Shown: piece by piece, positions 7,606 through 16,781 of the stretch
Layout: every line of letters starts with the position of its first letter
Position numbering within the stretch: the first letter of the stretch is position 1
Assembly (NCBI GenBank): GCA_032654645.1
Contig: JAULAW010000011.1
Location: 1 to 64,000, forward strand
Length of the DNA stretch: 64,000 bases
Source: CAITJF01 sp032654645
GTDB taxonomy: Bacteria > Pseudomonadota > Gammaproteobacteria > Burkholderiales > Gallionellaceae
Reading direction: 5' to 3'
Made by a program: the position numbers and the translations under genes
Notes under the pieces: generated by a model
Seen by the model: only the letters and a program-made list of their open reading frames with translations
Databases searched by the model: none
Told to the model about the DNA's origin: nothing

Positions 7606-8130
7606 AGTTGCCGGTATAGTTGCCAGATGTATATTGTAAATAACGCATAATAAACAATATATAATATAGCGAGTAGTTAGTATATATGCAAACCTTGTTG
7701 CCGGTTATGATGCCGGAGTTGTGGATCGCGGTTGGATACATTCGAAAAACTCTATAACCCACGGCGTGGGGTGTTCAGCCTCATGCAAGGTTGGTCGGCA
7801 AGGGGCAAGAACATCAACGTGCAATTGAGCCTTACCCAAAACCACGGGTATTACAGTAAAGTAGCGGGGCCAAACTTGGCCTTGCTAATCCGCAAATTAT
7901 CATTTATCGCGAAGGCGACCAAAGGTCATTTTTCACATAACATGACCGAGGGTCATAAATTGGTCGCGTTTACACAAAAACGTCAAGATTTTTTGTGCGG
8001 TTTCTGTCGGCTGAAAATGTCGTTTTGCGGTAGACGGAAATTTCGTAGTAAATCAGCGTGTTAATTTACGCGTGCCAAATAATCCCAAGTGGGCTCAACA
8101 GGGGCACCAACAAAACCTACGCTGTTGAAA
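7606..8130. other. AT-rich intergenic region upstream of fic
   Basis: Apart from an AT-rich dyad at 7630-7661, I see no gene that can be supported. A 110-codon open frame crosses 7732-8064 but matches no family I recognise. Only a short FEKLYNPRRG segment hints at a transposase tail. Base composition is clearly lower in GC than in the flanking genes, in keeping with transferred DNA. Confidence 0.4.
7630..7661. promoter_or_regulatory. Dyad symmetric operator-like site before fic
   Basis: TATATTGT (7630-7637) and ACAATATA (7654-7661) are perfect 8-base inverted arms separated by 16 bases, starting 25 bases ahead of the fic ATG on the reverse strand. This is a likely binding site for a dimeric regulator. 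The winged-helix tail of the Fic protein itself is one candidate, by inference. Confidence 0.45.
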
Positions 8131-8950
8131 GTATTTTCCAATCCAGAAATGAGTCTGAACGAAGGGTTTTAAATCTGAGTAAATCAACTTTGTTCGGGTC
8201 GGCCTAACTCATAGGTGCTTCTTCGCTTTGCCTTGCTGACTTCATTCTCAAGCCCGTTTTTTCATCGCGGCAGCGATGTCTCTAAACAGTTTCTTTTTTG
8301 CGTTGTTCAGTGCCAAGGCGGCGTCATTGTCGCTCATTTCTGCTGCCTGTGCATCCAGTTGTTCGAGTGTGACGCCGTCCTTGAGATACCGGTCGGCTTC
8401 AGGTATTGATTTGAATTTCTCATAAGGCGTCATCATGTTCTCGTAGCGGTATTTCTTGCGCTCTTTTCCCTTGGCGTCCGTGATCGTTTCAGGGAAGAAA
8501 CACGGGCGGTGGAAATTGGCGTAAGGGTTGAGGTGGCCCGCACAGAACTCATTGACCAGGCTGGCGCAGTACTGCGGGATATGCGCGTAGCCAAGATGCT
8601 TGCGTACCACTGCGCCGTTCTTGGATTCCGCCAAGGCGTTGTCGTTGGAGTGGCGCGGCCGCGATTTGGTGAACTCGACAAGAAGCTTATCCAGCAACTT
8701 TGCCACCTGGTAGTTGATGTACTCCGAGCCGTTATCCGAATGGAACCCCAGGATGACAAACGGAAACCCATCCAGCAACTGCCGGATGACCGGGAGCATG
8801 TACGCCTCGCTGATCTTTTCGCAGGTGGCGACGAACTGCATCTGCGTCACGCAGTCCACCGCGTTGATGTGATACACGCCTTTGACGCCGTCCAGATCGC
8901 CTTGGTGGACGCTGTCTATGCGGATATAGCCCGCCCCCGGCGTCAGACTA
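8131..8950 (-). mobile_element. Decayed rve-type IS remnant
   Basis: GTATTTTCCAATCCAG at 8131 resembles the terminal motif of the complete IS at 31371 (GTATTTTCCAATTCAG), so this is the right end of a related element. The transposase part follows (8248-8947). The left end, including the N-terminal half of the gene, is missing, and the remnant ends against a truncated IS1634-type gene. Confidence 0.7.
8248..8947 (-). pseudogene. Transposase fragment, C-terminal half (rve-type)
   Basis: The frame begins within RIDSVHQGDLDGVKGVYHINAVD, which contains the first catalytic Asp, and continues through FHSDNGSEYIN (second Asp) and LAESKNGAVVRKH (the Glu) to the natural C-terminus. Compared with the 428-residue relative at 31547, about the first 210 residues are gone, including the helix-turn-helix region. 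The catalytic residues remain but no DNA-binding domain does, so it is a remnant. Residue identity to the intact relative is only partial, so it derives from a different element. Confidence 0.8.
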
Positions 8951-8990
8951 GTTGCCGCCTCAAAAATTTAACTTTGAGGTGTGGAGGCGA

Positions 8991-9251
8991 CAATGGGAAT
9001 GCGCCAGAGATACCGAGGCGGTCGGCGAGTTGTTTGAGGGCGAATAGAACGCCGAATATTTCGCCCGATACCGGGTCGCCACCAGATGCGAACTCGCCCT
9101 TCAATGCCGAGCGCATGGCTTCGACAACGGCGGGGTTCCAGTTCGTCACGTTGGCGAGCGTATGCGTCTTGACCTTCCCGTCTTCGCGATAGCTTTCGCG
9201 CAAAAGGATTGCGGGCGGGGAGTTCCGGTTGGGGATTGAGGTCAGATACAT
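8991..9251 (-). pseudogene. IS1634-type transposase, N-terminal fragment
   Basis: MYLTSIPNRNSPPAILLRES and the following YREDGKVKTHTLANVTNWNP are the N-terminal hallmark of IS1634-family transposases. The match continues through IFGVLFALKQLADRLGI and then stops, at about residue 85 of a family that is usually several hundred residues long. The catalytic domain is absent. It adjoins the rve-type remnant, so one mobile element has been broken against another. Confidence 0.75.
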
Positions 9252-9491
9252 GACTATGTATTTTACATACAAAGCAGGTTATTGCAAGCAACTTTAGCTT
9301 TAGTTTGCTAATTACATGCCTACAATAAAATTAAAAAACCTCAAGAAACAGGGTCAAGCTCAATTGAATCAATGCATTGATGAAAATTGACTGGTGGAAG
9401 ATCCGTCTGAATGTGCCGCCCGCATAGCAAGAAGATAGCCTCAAGGTGAAGCGAGGCTTTCCCTTGAACAATATTCGTGGGCTGGCACCGG

Positions 9492-9785
9492 TTACGGTGG
9501 CGGAGCGAATTCCCCCAAAGGCCGAAAACAAAACACAAAGCGGCCCTCGTCGAAATCCACCGCCAGCGCTCCTCCCCGATTCAGGGCGTAATCCCAAAAC
9601 CCCTTGATGGGGCAGCCTTCGTGGCACTCGCTGACATGCGCAGGCGATTCCAGATCGCGCTCGCGGTCGTACCAGGACAGCAGCAAGTTTTCGCCGATCA
9701 GCTCGTCAGCGACCGCTGAAGCGCGCTTGATGGCAGCGTCAAAATCGAGTGCTGTTCCGGTTGAAGCGATGCGGTGTATCTTCAT
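9492..9785 (-). CDS. DUF5619/AF1514-like small protein
   Basis: This 97-residue protein has the order LDFDAAIKRASAVADEL, LLSWYDRERDLESPA, an ECHEGCP cysteine pair, then RGGALAVDFDEGRFVFCF. This resembles the small AF1514/DUF5619 family, whose function is unknown. The two closely spaced cysteines with a His could bind metal. No membrane segment or signal peptide is visible. It stands alone between decayed transposases and an IS whose left end begins 12 bases upstream of its start codon, so its native promoter region has been displaced. Confidence 0.55.
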   Translation of the reverse strand: MKIHRIASTGTALDFDAAIKRASAVADELIGENLLLSWYDRERDLESPAHVSECHEGCPIKGFWDYALNRGGALAVDFDEGRFVFCFRPLGEFAPPP

Positions 9786-9797
9786 GACTGCACCTTA

Positions 9798-11106
9798 GGA
9801 GCTGTTAATAAATAACTGTAACAAATAAATCGAAGGTGCTATGATTGTCGTCATGGCGAATGCAGACGACCTCAAACAAATACGCACCCGGTTCGAGAAG
9901 CTTGCATGGACGTTGGACGAGCGGATGAGGCGTCTGTTTGCTGCTGCGGAAGCTGCGGTGTTAGGCCATGGCGGCGTTACAAGGGTTGCACAGGCTACCG
10001 GTGTGTCCCGGCGCGCAATTCATGCCGGATTGGAAGAGCTGGCAACCGAAAAGATGGCGGTTGAAAGTCAGGGCAAGCGAATTCGCAAAGCGGGAGCTGG
10101 CAGAAAATCTGTCACCGAAACCGATTCTGGCGTGATGGCGGCGCTGGAGAAATTGGTCGAAGCGACGACACGGGGTGATCCCGAATCACCCCTGCGCTGG
10201 ACTTGCAAAAGCCTGCGTACGCTGGCTGGTGAGCTGGCTGTGAACGGCCATTCGGTGAGCTATCCGAAAGTGGGCGACTTGCTGCGGGAGTTGGGTTATA
10301 GCTTGCAGGCAAACCGAAAGATGCTGGAAGGGACGGATCATCCGGACCGCAATGCCCAATTCGAGTTCATCAACGACCAGACCGGACAACGTCTAGCGGC
10401 AGGCAATCCGGTTATTTCGGTTGACACAAAGAAGAAAGAGCTTGTTGGTGCGTACAAGAACAACGGCACAACTTGGCGCCCCCGAGGGGAAGCCAGAATT
10501 AGTCAAGGTGCACGACTTCATCGATAAGGAGCTTGGGCGCGCGAACCCCTATGGCGTCTACGATGTTGCCAGCAACACGGGTTGGGTCAGTGTGGGGACG
10601 GATCACGACACGGCAAGTTTCGCGGTCGAAACAATTCGCCGCTGGTGGAATACGATGGGCAGGCAGCGTTATCCTGCGGCAACGGAACTGATGATCACGG
10701 CAGATGGTGGCGGTAGCAACGGTAGCCGGGTACGGCTTTGGAAATTGGAATTGCAGCGGTTGGCTGACGAGATCAATATCCCGATCAGCATCTCTCATCT
10801 GCCTCCGGGCACTAGCAAATGGAACAAGATCGAGCATCGTCTGTTCTCGTACATCAGCATGAATTGGCGCGGCCAGCCCTTGATTAGCCACGAGGTGATC
10901 GTCAATCTCATTGCCGGAACGACCACTCGGAAGGGACTGAAAGTCCATGCCGAACTGGATGAATCTTCGTATCCGTCAGGCATTAAGGTAAGTGACGCAG
11001 AATTTGAAAAAATACGCATCACCCGGAATTCGTTTCATGGCGAATGGAACTACAGGATTGATCCGAGTGCGAGCTAAAATTGATACACTAATTGTTTAAC
11101 GACTCC
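9798..11106 (+). mobile_element. ISAzo13-family element, copy 1 (frameshifted)
   Basis: The ends are GGAGCTGTTAA at the left and its imperfect inverse TTTAACGACTCC at the right. A 3-bp target duplication, TTA, flanks it at 9795-9797 and 11107-11109. The sequence appears identical to copy 2 at 51494-52801 apart from one extra C near 10481, which makes this copy 1309 rather than 1308 bases. Its transposase gene is therefore broken while the ends are intact, so copy 2 could move it in trans. Confidence 0.92.
9841..11077 (+). pseudogene. ISAzo13-family transposase, broken by a 1-base insertion
   Basis: Both halves of the protein are present but out of frame. The first reads from ATG 9841 through VISVDTKKKELVGAYKNNGT and then runs out of frame. 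The second reads GKPELVKVHDFIDKELG through to SYPSGIKVSD. At about 10481 a run of five C replaces the four C in the copy at 51537, which is open throughout. The second catalytic region (ITADGGGSNG) and the NKIEHR segment lie after the shift. A single-base homopolymer change could also be a sequencing error. Confidence 0.88.
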
Positions 11107-11284
11107 TTAGGAAAGATTCAGTTGTTGCCGATGCAGGCAAAACGACGGAGGATTTTCCTTGAGCATTTTTCGTGGTCCCTGATTATTGCAGCCAGCGGCC
11201 TTGAGCGCGGGGTCGATGTGTTCGGCGCAAGTTTCGGCTTCGTTCATTACGGAAATATGTGTCAAGTAAGAGTCAAGTTATTCG

Positions 11285-11608
11285 TCAAGCGAAACCCAAG
11301 AAATCCGCCAGCACCCGATTCACCGCCAACATCGTCTCATCGTCTAAGTGTCCGATCACCGCGCCAATCTTTTCGCGCGGGATAGATTGCGGCTTATCCA
11401 CCATCACCTGCAAAGGTTTGGGCAGGCCGTTCAGTTCACCCGGATTCACGGCAATGCGAAACAACGGCGCGACGCGCAACTCACCGGTTACGGGCAAGAT
11501 CGTTACGGAAGGATGCGTATCGAATAAATCGGACTGGATGACTAACGCCGGGCACGGTTTGCCGAGATCGCCTTGCAAGGCTACCGTCACCAGATCGCCA
11601 CGCCTCAT
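11285..11608 (-). CDS. MazF/PemK-family mRNA interferase toxin
   Basis: This 107-residue toxin of the MazF/PemK fold begins MRRGDLVTVALQGDLGKPCPALVIQSD, where the RGD-V and KPRP-like segments are typical. The core VTILPVTGELRVAPLFRIAV matches the beta-barrel strands, and the end IGHLDDETMLAVNRVLADFLG is the conserved closing helix. Such proteins cut RNA at short motifs when not bound by antitoxin. Its ATG 11608 overlaps the antitoxin stop as ATGA, so the pair is co-translated. It is intact. Confidence 0.88.
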   Translation of the reverse strand: MRRGDLVTVALQGDLGKPCPALVIQSDLFDTHPSVTILPVTGELRVAPLFRIAVNPGELNGLPKPLQVMVDKPQSIPREKIGAVIGHLDDETMLAVNRVLADFLGFA

Positions 11609-11817
11609 TGCCTGCCTTCGCGGTCGGCTGCCGCCTCAAGCCAATCGGCGGTTTCGCGCTCATGCGCATCGCCTTGCAATAACTGCGACTGGCGACGACA
11701 CTCCTCGGCAAAGCCCGCGCGCCGCGTATCCGGTACCCAAATCTGCAACGGACGCAGCCCGGATTCGCGCAATGCCGCGCGATGCTTTTGCACTCGCGCT
11801 GATGTATTTGCTCTCAT
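11605..11817 (-). CDS. DUF3018 (MazE-like) antitoxin
   Basis: This small protein of 70 residues begins MRANTSARVQKHRAALRESG. It matches the DUF3018 antitoxin type, with LRPLQIWVPDTRRAGFAEECRRQSQLL containing the predicted ribbon-helix-helix segment. I chose ATG 11817 because GGAG sits six bases upstream. An ATG four codons earlier lacks such spacing. It would bind MazF and repress its own promoter. It precedes the toxin and overlaps it by ATGA, the normal antitoxin-first order. Confidence 0.82.
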   Translation of the reverse strand: MRANTSARVQKHRAALRESGLRPLQIWVPDTRRAGFAEECRRQSQLLQGDAHERETADWLEAAADREGRQ

Positions 11818-12051
11818 GGTTAGCTCCAATATGTTGCGTTACATGAAACGCACGGTATCCGGCTTTTTTGTTACATGCAACATTTTTGGCGCGCGTCACC
11901 CATTGCCTTCCTGTGAACTTTCAAGGAATCCTTGAAGGTTGTCTTACGCGCCAATTCCCGACCAACAAGAAGCTACAGCAAGGTGGGCACGCATTTGTGC
12001 CCACGCGGTTAGCGAAGGGTATTTCAGCGTGGGCACAAAAACGCGACAACC

Positions 12052-12150
12052 CTATAACTCCCCCGCGAAAGCCTGATGCAGCAGCGACTTCTTCATCTCG
12101 CCCAAGGCGGCGAGCTTGCGCTGGTAGAGGGATTCGAGGCGTTGGGTTCC
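12052..12150 (-). pseudogene. Type I restriction specificity subunit, last codons
   Basis: On the reverse strand the frame reads RLESLYQRKLAALGEMKK then SLLHQAFAGEL and TAG (12052-12054). This is the conserved C-terminal helix of HsdS proteins. About 32 codons remain of a gene usually near 1.2 kb, and nothing upstream continues it. The hsdR and hsdM genes are absent nearby, so this is a footprint of a lost restriction system. Confidence 0.75.
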
Positions 12151-12246
12151 GGTGCAACATGCCAGCCGCCAGAGTGGCGCGAGCAAAAATTACAGGTGTC
12201 CGATGCTGGCCCACAATTCACAACATGTGCGGTGTAACATTGAACC

Positions 12247-12753
12247 ATGAACGCCATGCCCCGATTTCTGTGCGACGAGATGCTTGGCCGGTTGTGCCGC
12301 TACCTGCGCGCAGCCGGTTACGATGCGCTGCTCGCGCGCAACGGTGCAAGCGATGCCGAGTTGCTGCGGCAATGCCACGCCGAAGGACGCCACTTTTTGA
12401 CGCAGGATATGCTGGTGCGGGAGCACAAGGCGGCGCGCGGCATTGCGCTGATCCTGCCGCATGTGCCGCTCGACCAGCTTGCGGCGCTGCTCGATGCCCA
12501 CTTCCATCTGGATTGGTTAAGCCATGCTTTCACCCGCTGCCTGGTGGACAACACGCCTCTGGTTGCGGCAGACGATGCGGCACTGGCGCGCGCACCGCTG
12601 GATGCGCGCCAGCATGATGAGCCGCTGTGCCACTGCCCCGCTTGCGGGCGCGTGTACTGGCGCGGCTCACACTACAAGCGCATGCACGCGAAGCTCAGTG
12701 CATGGCAGGCGGCCAAAACAGTTTCATCTGGTCATTCTGCACCGGCGGTTTGA
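12247..12753 (+). CDS. Mut7-C RNase-domain protein
   Basis: This 168-residue protein has a PIN-like Mut7-C domain. PRFLCDEMLGRLCRYLRAAG opens the domain, TQDMLVREHK supplies an Asp, and a zinc-ribbon-like end follows with CRC-type cysteines in FTRCLVDNTPL and CHCPACGRVYWRGSHYKRM. RNase activity is predicted from the family but its substrate is unknown. The usual N-terminal ubiquitin-like partner domain is not present. It stands alone between the restriction remnant and rluC, which converges on it. Confidence 0.85.
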   Translation: MNAMPRFLCDEMLGRLCRYLRAAGYDALLARNGASDAELLRQCHAEGRHFLTQDMLVREHKAARGIALILPHVPLDQLAALLDAHFHLDWLSHAFTRCLVDNTPLVAADDAALARAPLDARQHDEPLCHCPACGRVYWRGSHYKRMHAKLSAWQAAKTVSSGHSAPAV

Positions 12754-12897
12754 AGCGCGTGGCGAACCCATGCTTGAACAATTCCTTGCGATGATGAATA
12801 GCGGGTAGCTGCACACCAGCAGCACTTCAAGATTCTGCCGCGTGATGCGCCACTCGCGCTCGATGGGCTGGCGCCTTTACAAACAAGCTTCATCTCG
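12754..12897. other. Intergenic region between convergent genes
   Basis: A short stretch lies between the convergent Mut7-C and rluC genes. The reverse strand keeps a partial open frame reading PIEREWRITRQNLEVLLVCSY, which looks protein-like, but I cannot assign it to a family. No terminator hairpin is evident. Confidence 0.3.
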
Positions 12898-13839
12898 TCA
12901 TGATTTTTTCCCATCCAGCTTATCCAAAAACCCCTGCAACTCTTTCGGCAACGGTGCGGTCAGGCACAGCGGTTCATTCGTCAGCGGATGGGCGAAGGCG
13001 ATGCTGTGCGCGTGCAGAAACATGCGCTTCAGCCCCCGTTTCATCAATTCCTTGTTGCGTGGGAAGTCGCCGTATTTGTCGTCGCCCGCGATGGGGAAGC
13101 CGAGGTGGGCGAGATGCACGCGAATCTGGTGGGTGCGTCCGGTCTTGAGTTGCGCTTCGAGCAAGCTGAAATCCGCCCAGGCCTTGTGCAAGGCAAATAC
13201 GGTATGTGACTCCTGCCCGTCTTCGCGCACCATCACGCGCCTCTCGCCATCCGGGCGGGTGAATTTGTGCAACGGCAGTTTGACGTGCTGTTTGGCATTT
13301 TTCCACCGCCCTAATACCAGAGTCAGGTAGCGCTTGTCGCTGTTGCGCTCGCGCATGATCTCGTGCAGCGCGGTCAGCGCGGAGCGCTTTTTTGCCAGCA
13401 GCAGCACGCCGGAAGTTTCGCGGTCGAGGCGGTGCACCAGTTCGAGGAATTTGGCCTGCGGGCGCGCCTGGCGCAATTGTTCGATGACGCCGAAGCTCAC
13501 CCCGCTGCCGCCATGCACCGCCACGCCTGCCGGTTTGTCCACCGCCAGCAGCGCGTCGTCCTCGTACAATATTGGAAATTCCGCCGCCGGGATGTAATCA
13601 CGCTCCGGTTGTTCGGCCACTCGCACCGGCGGGATGCGCACTTGGTCGCCCAGTTGCAGGCGGCAGGTTTGATCCACGCGCTTTTTGTTGACGCGCACTT
13701 CGCCGCTGCGCAGGATGCGGTAGATATGGCTCTTGGGCACGCCCTTGAGGTGCTTGCACAGGAAGTTATCAATGCGCTGGCCGGCGCTTCCTTCGTCAAT
13801 CTCAGCCCAAGTTACAGATTCTTTGCGTAAATCATTCAT
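12898..13839 (-). CDS. rluC: 23S rRNA pseudouridine synthase RluC
   Basis: RluC converts uridines in 23S rRNA to pseudouridine. The 313-residue protein has an N-terminal S4 domain (about 17-75, starting GQRIDNFLCKHLKGVPKSHIYRIL) and the RluA-type catalytic domain. HRLDRETSG contains the catalytic aspartate D139, and LLEAQLKTGRTHQIRVHLAHLGFPI is the conserved basic motif near the C-terminus. The start is ATG 13839. The gene is divergent from rne, the classical arrangement in proteobacteria. The intervening 380 bases serve as the rne leader. Confidence 0.93.
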   Translation of the reverse strand: MNDLRKESVTWAEIDEGSAGQRIDNFLCKHLKGVPKSHIYRILRSGEVRVNKKRVDQTCRLQLGDQVRIPPVRVAEQPERDYIPAAEFPILYEDDALLAVDKPAGVAVHGGSGVSFGVIEQLRQARPQAKFLELVHRLDRETSGVLLLAKKRSALTALHEIMRERNSDKRYLTLVLGRWKNAKQHVKLPLHKFTRPDGERRVMVREDGQESHTVFALHKAWADFSLLEAQLKTGRTHQIRVHLAHLGFPIAGDDKYGDFPRNKELMKRGLKRMFLHAHSIAFAHPLTNEPLCLTAPLPKELQGFLDKLDGKKS

Positions 13840-13849
13840 TTTGCTTATA

Positions 13850-14220
13850 CTTCGCGGCGCGCGTGTTGGTTAATACGGGAAACGGGATGCGAATTCCCCG
13901 TCAAGCATAGAGCAGGCAATTGTGCCGCCCCGTCCCAACCGCCATCCGGTTAAAGTCACTCACCGGGAGAAGCAGTGATGGTAATTGAATTGCGCGCTCT
14001 AGGCACCCGGGATTTTGGGCACCTGTGGAATTTTATCGTGTCGCCCCTACAACAAAATCGGCGGCACCTGTTACACATGACAAGCTGGAAACGAGAACAT
14101 AATACCTTGGATAACCGTCTGCATCCCAATTTCAACACTGTTTGCACGGCCCGTATTCTCGCGCGCGGTTAGCCGCGCGTAGCTTTGTCCTGCCCGTGTC
14201 AGAGCGCGGGAGAAAATATT
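13850..14220 (+). promoter_or_regulatory. Long leader of rne
   Basis: About 360 bases separate rluC and rne. In other proteobacteria RNase E represses its own synthesis by cutting such a leader. A hairpin with seven-base arms lies at 14162-14179 (CGCGCGG/CCGCGCG). The ribosome binding site GGGAGA precedes ATG 14221. I see no open reading frame with clear support. The regulatory function is inferred from position and length. Confidence 0.5.
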
Positions 14221-16776
14221 ATGAAACGCATGTTATTCAATGCGACACAGCCGGAAGAACTCCGTGTCGCCATTGTTGACGGTCAGAAACTCATCGACCT
14301 CGACATTGAATCCGCCGGCAAGGAACAACGCAAGAGCAACATCTACAAGGCCTCAATCACCCGCATCGAACCCAGCCTGGAAGCCTGTTTTATCGAGTAC
14401 GGCGGCAGCCGCCACGGTTTCCTCCCGTTCAAGGAAGTAGCCCCGCAGTTTTACCAACCCGGCAGCGGCAACCGCCCCTCGATCAAGGAAGCACTGCGCG
14501 AAGGCCAGGAGCTGCTGGTGCAAGTGGAAAAGGACGAGCGCGGCACCAAAGGCGCTGCGCTCACCACTTACATCAGCTTGGCCGGACGCTACATCGTGCT
14601 GATGCCGAACAACCCCAGCGGCGGTGGCGTATCGCGCCGCATCGAGGGAGAAGACCGCAACGAGTTGCGCGATGTCCTGGCGCAACTGGAAGTGCCGCAG
14701 GGCATGAGCATCATCGCGCGCACAGCCGGTATCGGACGCAATCTGGAAGAGCTGCAATGGGATCTCAACTACCTCAAGCAGTTGTGGGATGCCATCGAAG
14801 GCGCGGCGAAAACCGAAAAAGCGCCGTCGCTGATCTATCTGGAAAGCAGCCTGGTGGTGCGCGCCATACGCGACTATTTCCACCCGGAGATCGGCGAAAT
14901 CCTGATTGATACCGACGACATCTTCCAGCAGGCGCAGGCCTTCATGGGCACGGTGATGCCGAACAACGTCAATCGCATCAAGCGCTATCACGATGACGTG
15001 CCGCTGTTCTCGCGCTTTCAGATCGAGCACCAGATCGAGTCGGCGCACGCGCGGCAGGTTAACCTGCCTTCGGGCGGCGCGATCGTGATCGACCACACCG
15101 AGGCGCTCACCGCCATAGACATCAACTCGGCGCGCGCCACGCGCGGCTCGGACATCGAAACCACCGCGCTCAATACCAACCTGGAAGCCGCCGACGAAAT
15201 TGCACGCCAGATGCGCCTGCGCGATCTGGGCGGGCTGATCGTAATCGACTTCATTGACATGGAAAGCAGCCGCAACCAGCGCGATGTGGAAAACCGCCTG
15301 CGCGATGCGTTGCACTATGACCGTGCGCGCGTGCAAACCGGCAAAATTTCGCGCTTCGGTTTGCTGGAGCTGTCACGCCAGCGCCTGCAACCCAGCCTGG
15401 AGGAAACCAGCTACAGCCCTTGCCCGCGCTGCAACGGCATCGGCCATATCCGCGGCATCGAATCCTCCGCATTGCACATCCTGCGCATCATCCAGGAAGA
15501 GGCGATGAAGGAACACAGCGCCGCCATCCATGTGCAAGTGCCGATAGATGTCGCCACTTTTTTGCTCAACGAAAAACGCACAGATATCCACCAGATCGAA
15601 TCGCGCCTGAAGGTAAGCGTCACGCTGATTCCCAATATGCATCTGGAAACCCCGCACTACAATGTAGCCCGGCTGCGCCAGGATGACATGACCGGCGAAA
15701 ACCTGCAGGCCAGCTACAAGCTGGTGGAAAAACCTGAAGAGGGCAAGGACGCTACGGCTGCCGCACAAGAGTCCAAGGCACAACGCCCGCAGGCTGTGGT
15801 GCAGGGCATCACGCCGGCGCAACCTGCCCCCATGCGGGCAGTTGAAACCGTCGCAAAGCCCTCCTTCTTCAGCCGGCTGTTTGGCTGGTTCAATAAACCG
15901 GATGCGGAACAAACCACCGCAAAGCCAGCCGTCGCGAAGCCGCACCACTCAAACCAGCCGCGCCGTGACCGCGATAGCAACCGACCCACTGGAAACAGGG
16001 ACGGCAGCCGCCGCGAGCGTCCGGAGGGAGGCAACAAACCACGCCGCGATGAAGCTGCCCCACGCACGGAAAAACCGGCGCAAGCCGCTCCCAAAGCGCA
16101 GGAGCCGCGCACCGAGCGCCCGCCGCGACCCCCACGCCCGCCACGCGTAGAGAATGAAAAAATTCCCGCTCTGGAAAGTGCACCGCAAATTGCTGCATCC
16201 CTACCGGAACCGGCGGAAGGCAACGGCAACCGCGAGGCGGGGCGCAAGCGTGGCCGGCGCGGTGGACGCCGCGAACGTGAGAACCGTGAGCAACAAGCCG
16301 GACAAGCGACGGGCGAGCAACCAGCTATTGAAACGGCGGCTGATACACAAACTGCGCTTCACAGCAAAGCGTCCGAGCAACCTGTATTGCAGGCTTTGGA
16401 GCAGCGCCAAACTGTACAGCAGCAACCCGCTGTTGCCGAACGGCAAGCAGAACCGGTTGCCCGGTTTGCGCAAGCCGCGCCACAGGCTGAGGTACAGCAG
16501 CAACCCGCTGTTACCGAACGGCAGGCTGAACCGATTGCCCAGCTTGTGCAAGCCGCTCCTGCTCCCGCACCGGCCCAAATCAGCGCGCCGCTAACCAGCA
16601 GTGGTTTGGTGCAAATCGAAACCGATCCGGTCAAACGCGCTACTGTTGCCGTGAACACTCAACCGGACGAAGCTCCGCCGTCGGCATCACGCCGCCGCCC
16701 GCGTCCGCGTGAGGTTTACAACATGGAAAGCGGCGAACCGCTGGTGCAGATCGAAACACAGCACACGCCGAACTGA
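14221..16776 (+). CDS. rne: Ribonuclease E
   Basis: RNase E is the endonuclease that starts mRNA decay and processes rRNA and tRNA. The 851-residue protein begins MKRMLFNATQPEELRVAIVDG. The S1 domain (about 37-125) contains KASITRIEPSLEACFIEYG, followed by 5' sensor and DNase I-like domains ending near 400. The Zn-link cysteines are C401 and C404 in CPRCNG. The C-terminal half, from about 510, is a disordered scaffold rich in Pro, Arg and Glu. It holds an arginine-rich RNA-binding stretch (DSNRPTGNRDGSRRERP) and repeated QQQPAV-ERQAEP segments. The start is set by GGGAGA and by homology. An IS follows five bases beyond the stop. Confidence 0.95.
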   Translation: MKRMLFNATQPEELRVAIVDGQKLIDLDIESAGKEQRKSNIYKASITRIEPSLEACFIEYGGSRHGFLPFKEVAPQFYQPGSGNRPSIKEALREGQELLVQVEKDERGTKGAALTTYISLAGRYIVLMPNNPSGGGVSRRIEGEDRNELRDVLAQLEVPQGMSIIARTAGIGRNLEELQWDLNYLKQLWDAIEGAAKTEKAPSLIYLESSLVVRAIRDYFHPEIGEILIDTDDIFQQAQAFMGTVMPNNVNRIKRYHDDVPLFSRFQIEHQIESAHARQVNLPSGGAIVIDHTEALTAIDINSARATRGSDIETTALNTNLEAADEIARQMRLRDLGGLIVIDFIDMESSRNQRDVENRLRDALHYDRARVQTGKISRFGLLELSRQRLQPSLEETSYSPCPRCNGIGHIRGIESSALHILRIIQEEAMKEHSAAIHVQVPIDVATFLLNEKRTDIHQIESRLKVSVTLIPNMHLETPHYNVARLRQDDMTGENLQASYKLVEKPEEGKDATAAAQESKAQRPQAVVQGITPAQPAPMRAVETVAKPSFFSRLFGWFNKPDAEQTTAKPAVAKPHHSNQPRRDRDSNRPTGNRDGSRRERPEGGNKPRRDEAAPRTEKPAQAAPKAQEPRTERPPRPPRPPRVENEKIPALESAPQIAASLPEPAEGNGNREAGRKRGRRGGRRERENREQQAGQATGEQPAIETAADTQTALHSKASEQPVLQALEQRQTVQQQPAVAERQAEPVARFAQAAPQAEVQQQPAVTERQAEPIAQLVQAAPAPAPAQISAPLTSSGLVQIETDPVKRATVAVNTQPDEAPPSASRRRPRPREVYNMESGEPLVQIETQHTPN

Positions 16777-16781
16777 TTAAA

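Noticed and set aside
7732..8064. 110-codon forward frame upstream of the IS remnant
   Set aside because: Only a short FEKLYNPRRG segment hints at a transposase tail. The rest is without pattern, and there is no ribosome binding site.
8943..8990. Continuation of the IS1634-type frame into the rve-type remnant
   Set aside because: The last residues (FPLSPPHLKVKFLRRQLV) do not fit IS1634 proteins and come from junction DNA.
11110..11284. Possible small gene between the ISAzo13 copy 1 and the MazF-type toxin gene
   Set aside because: Short frames only, with no recognisable motif. Probably displaced intergenic DNA.
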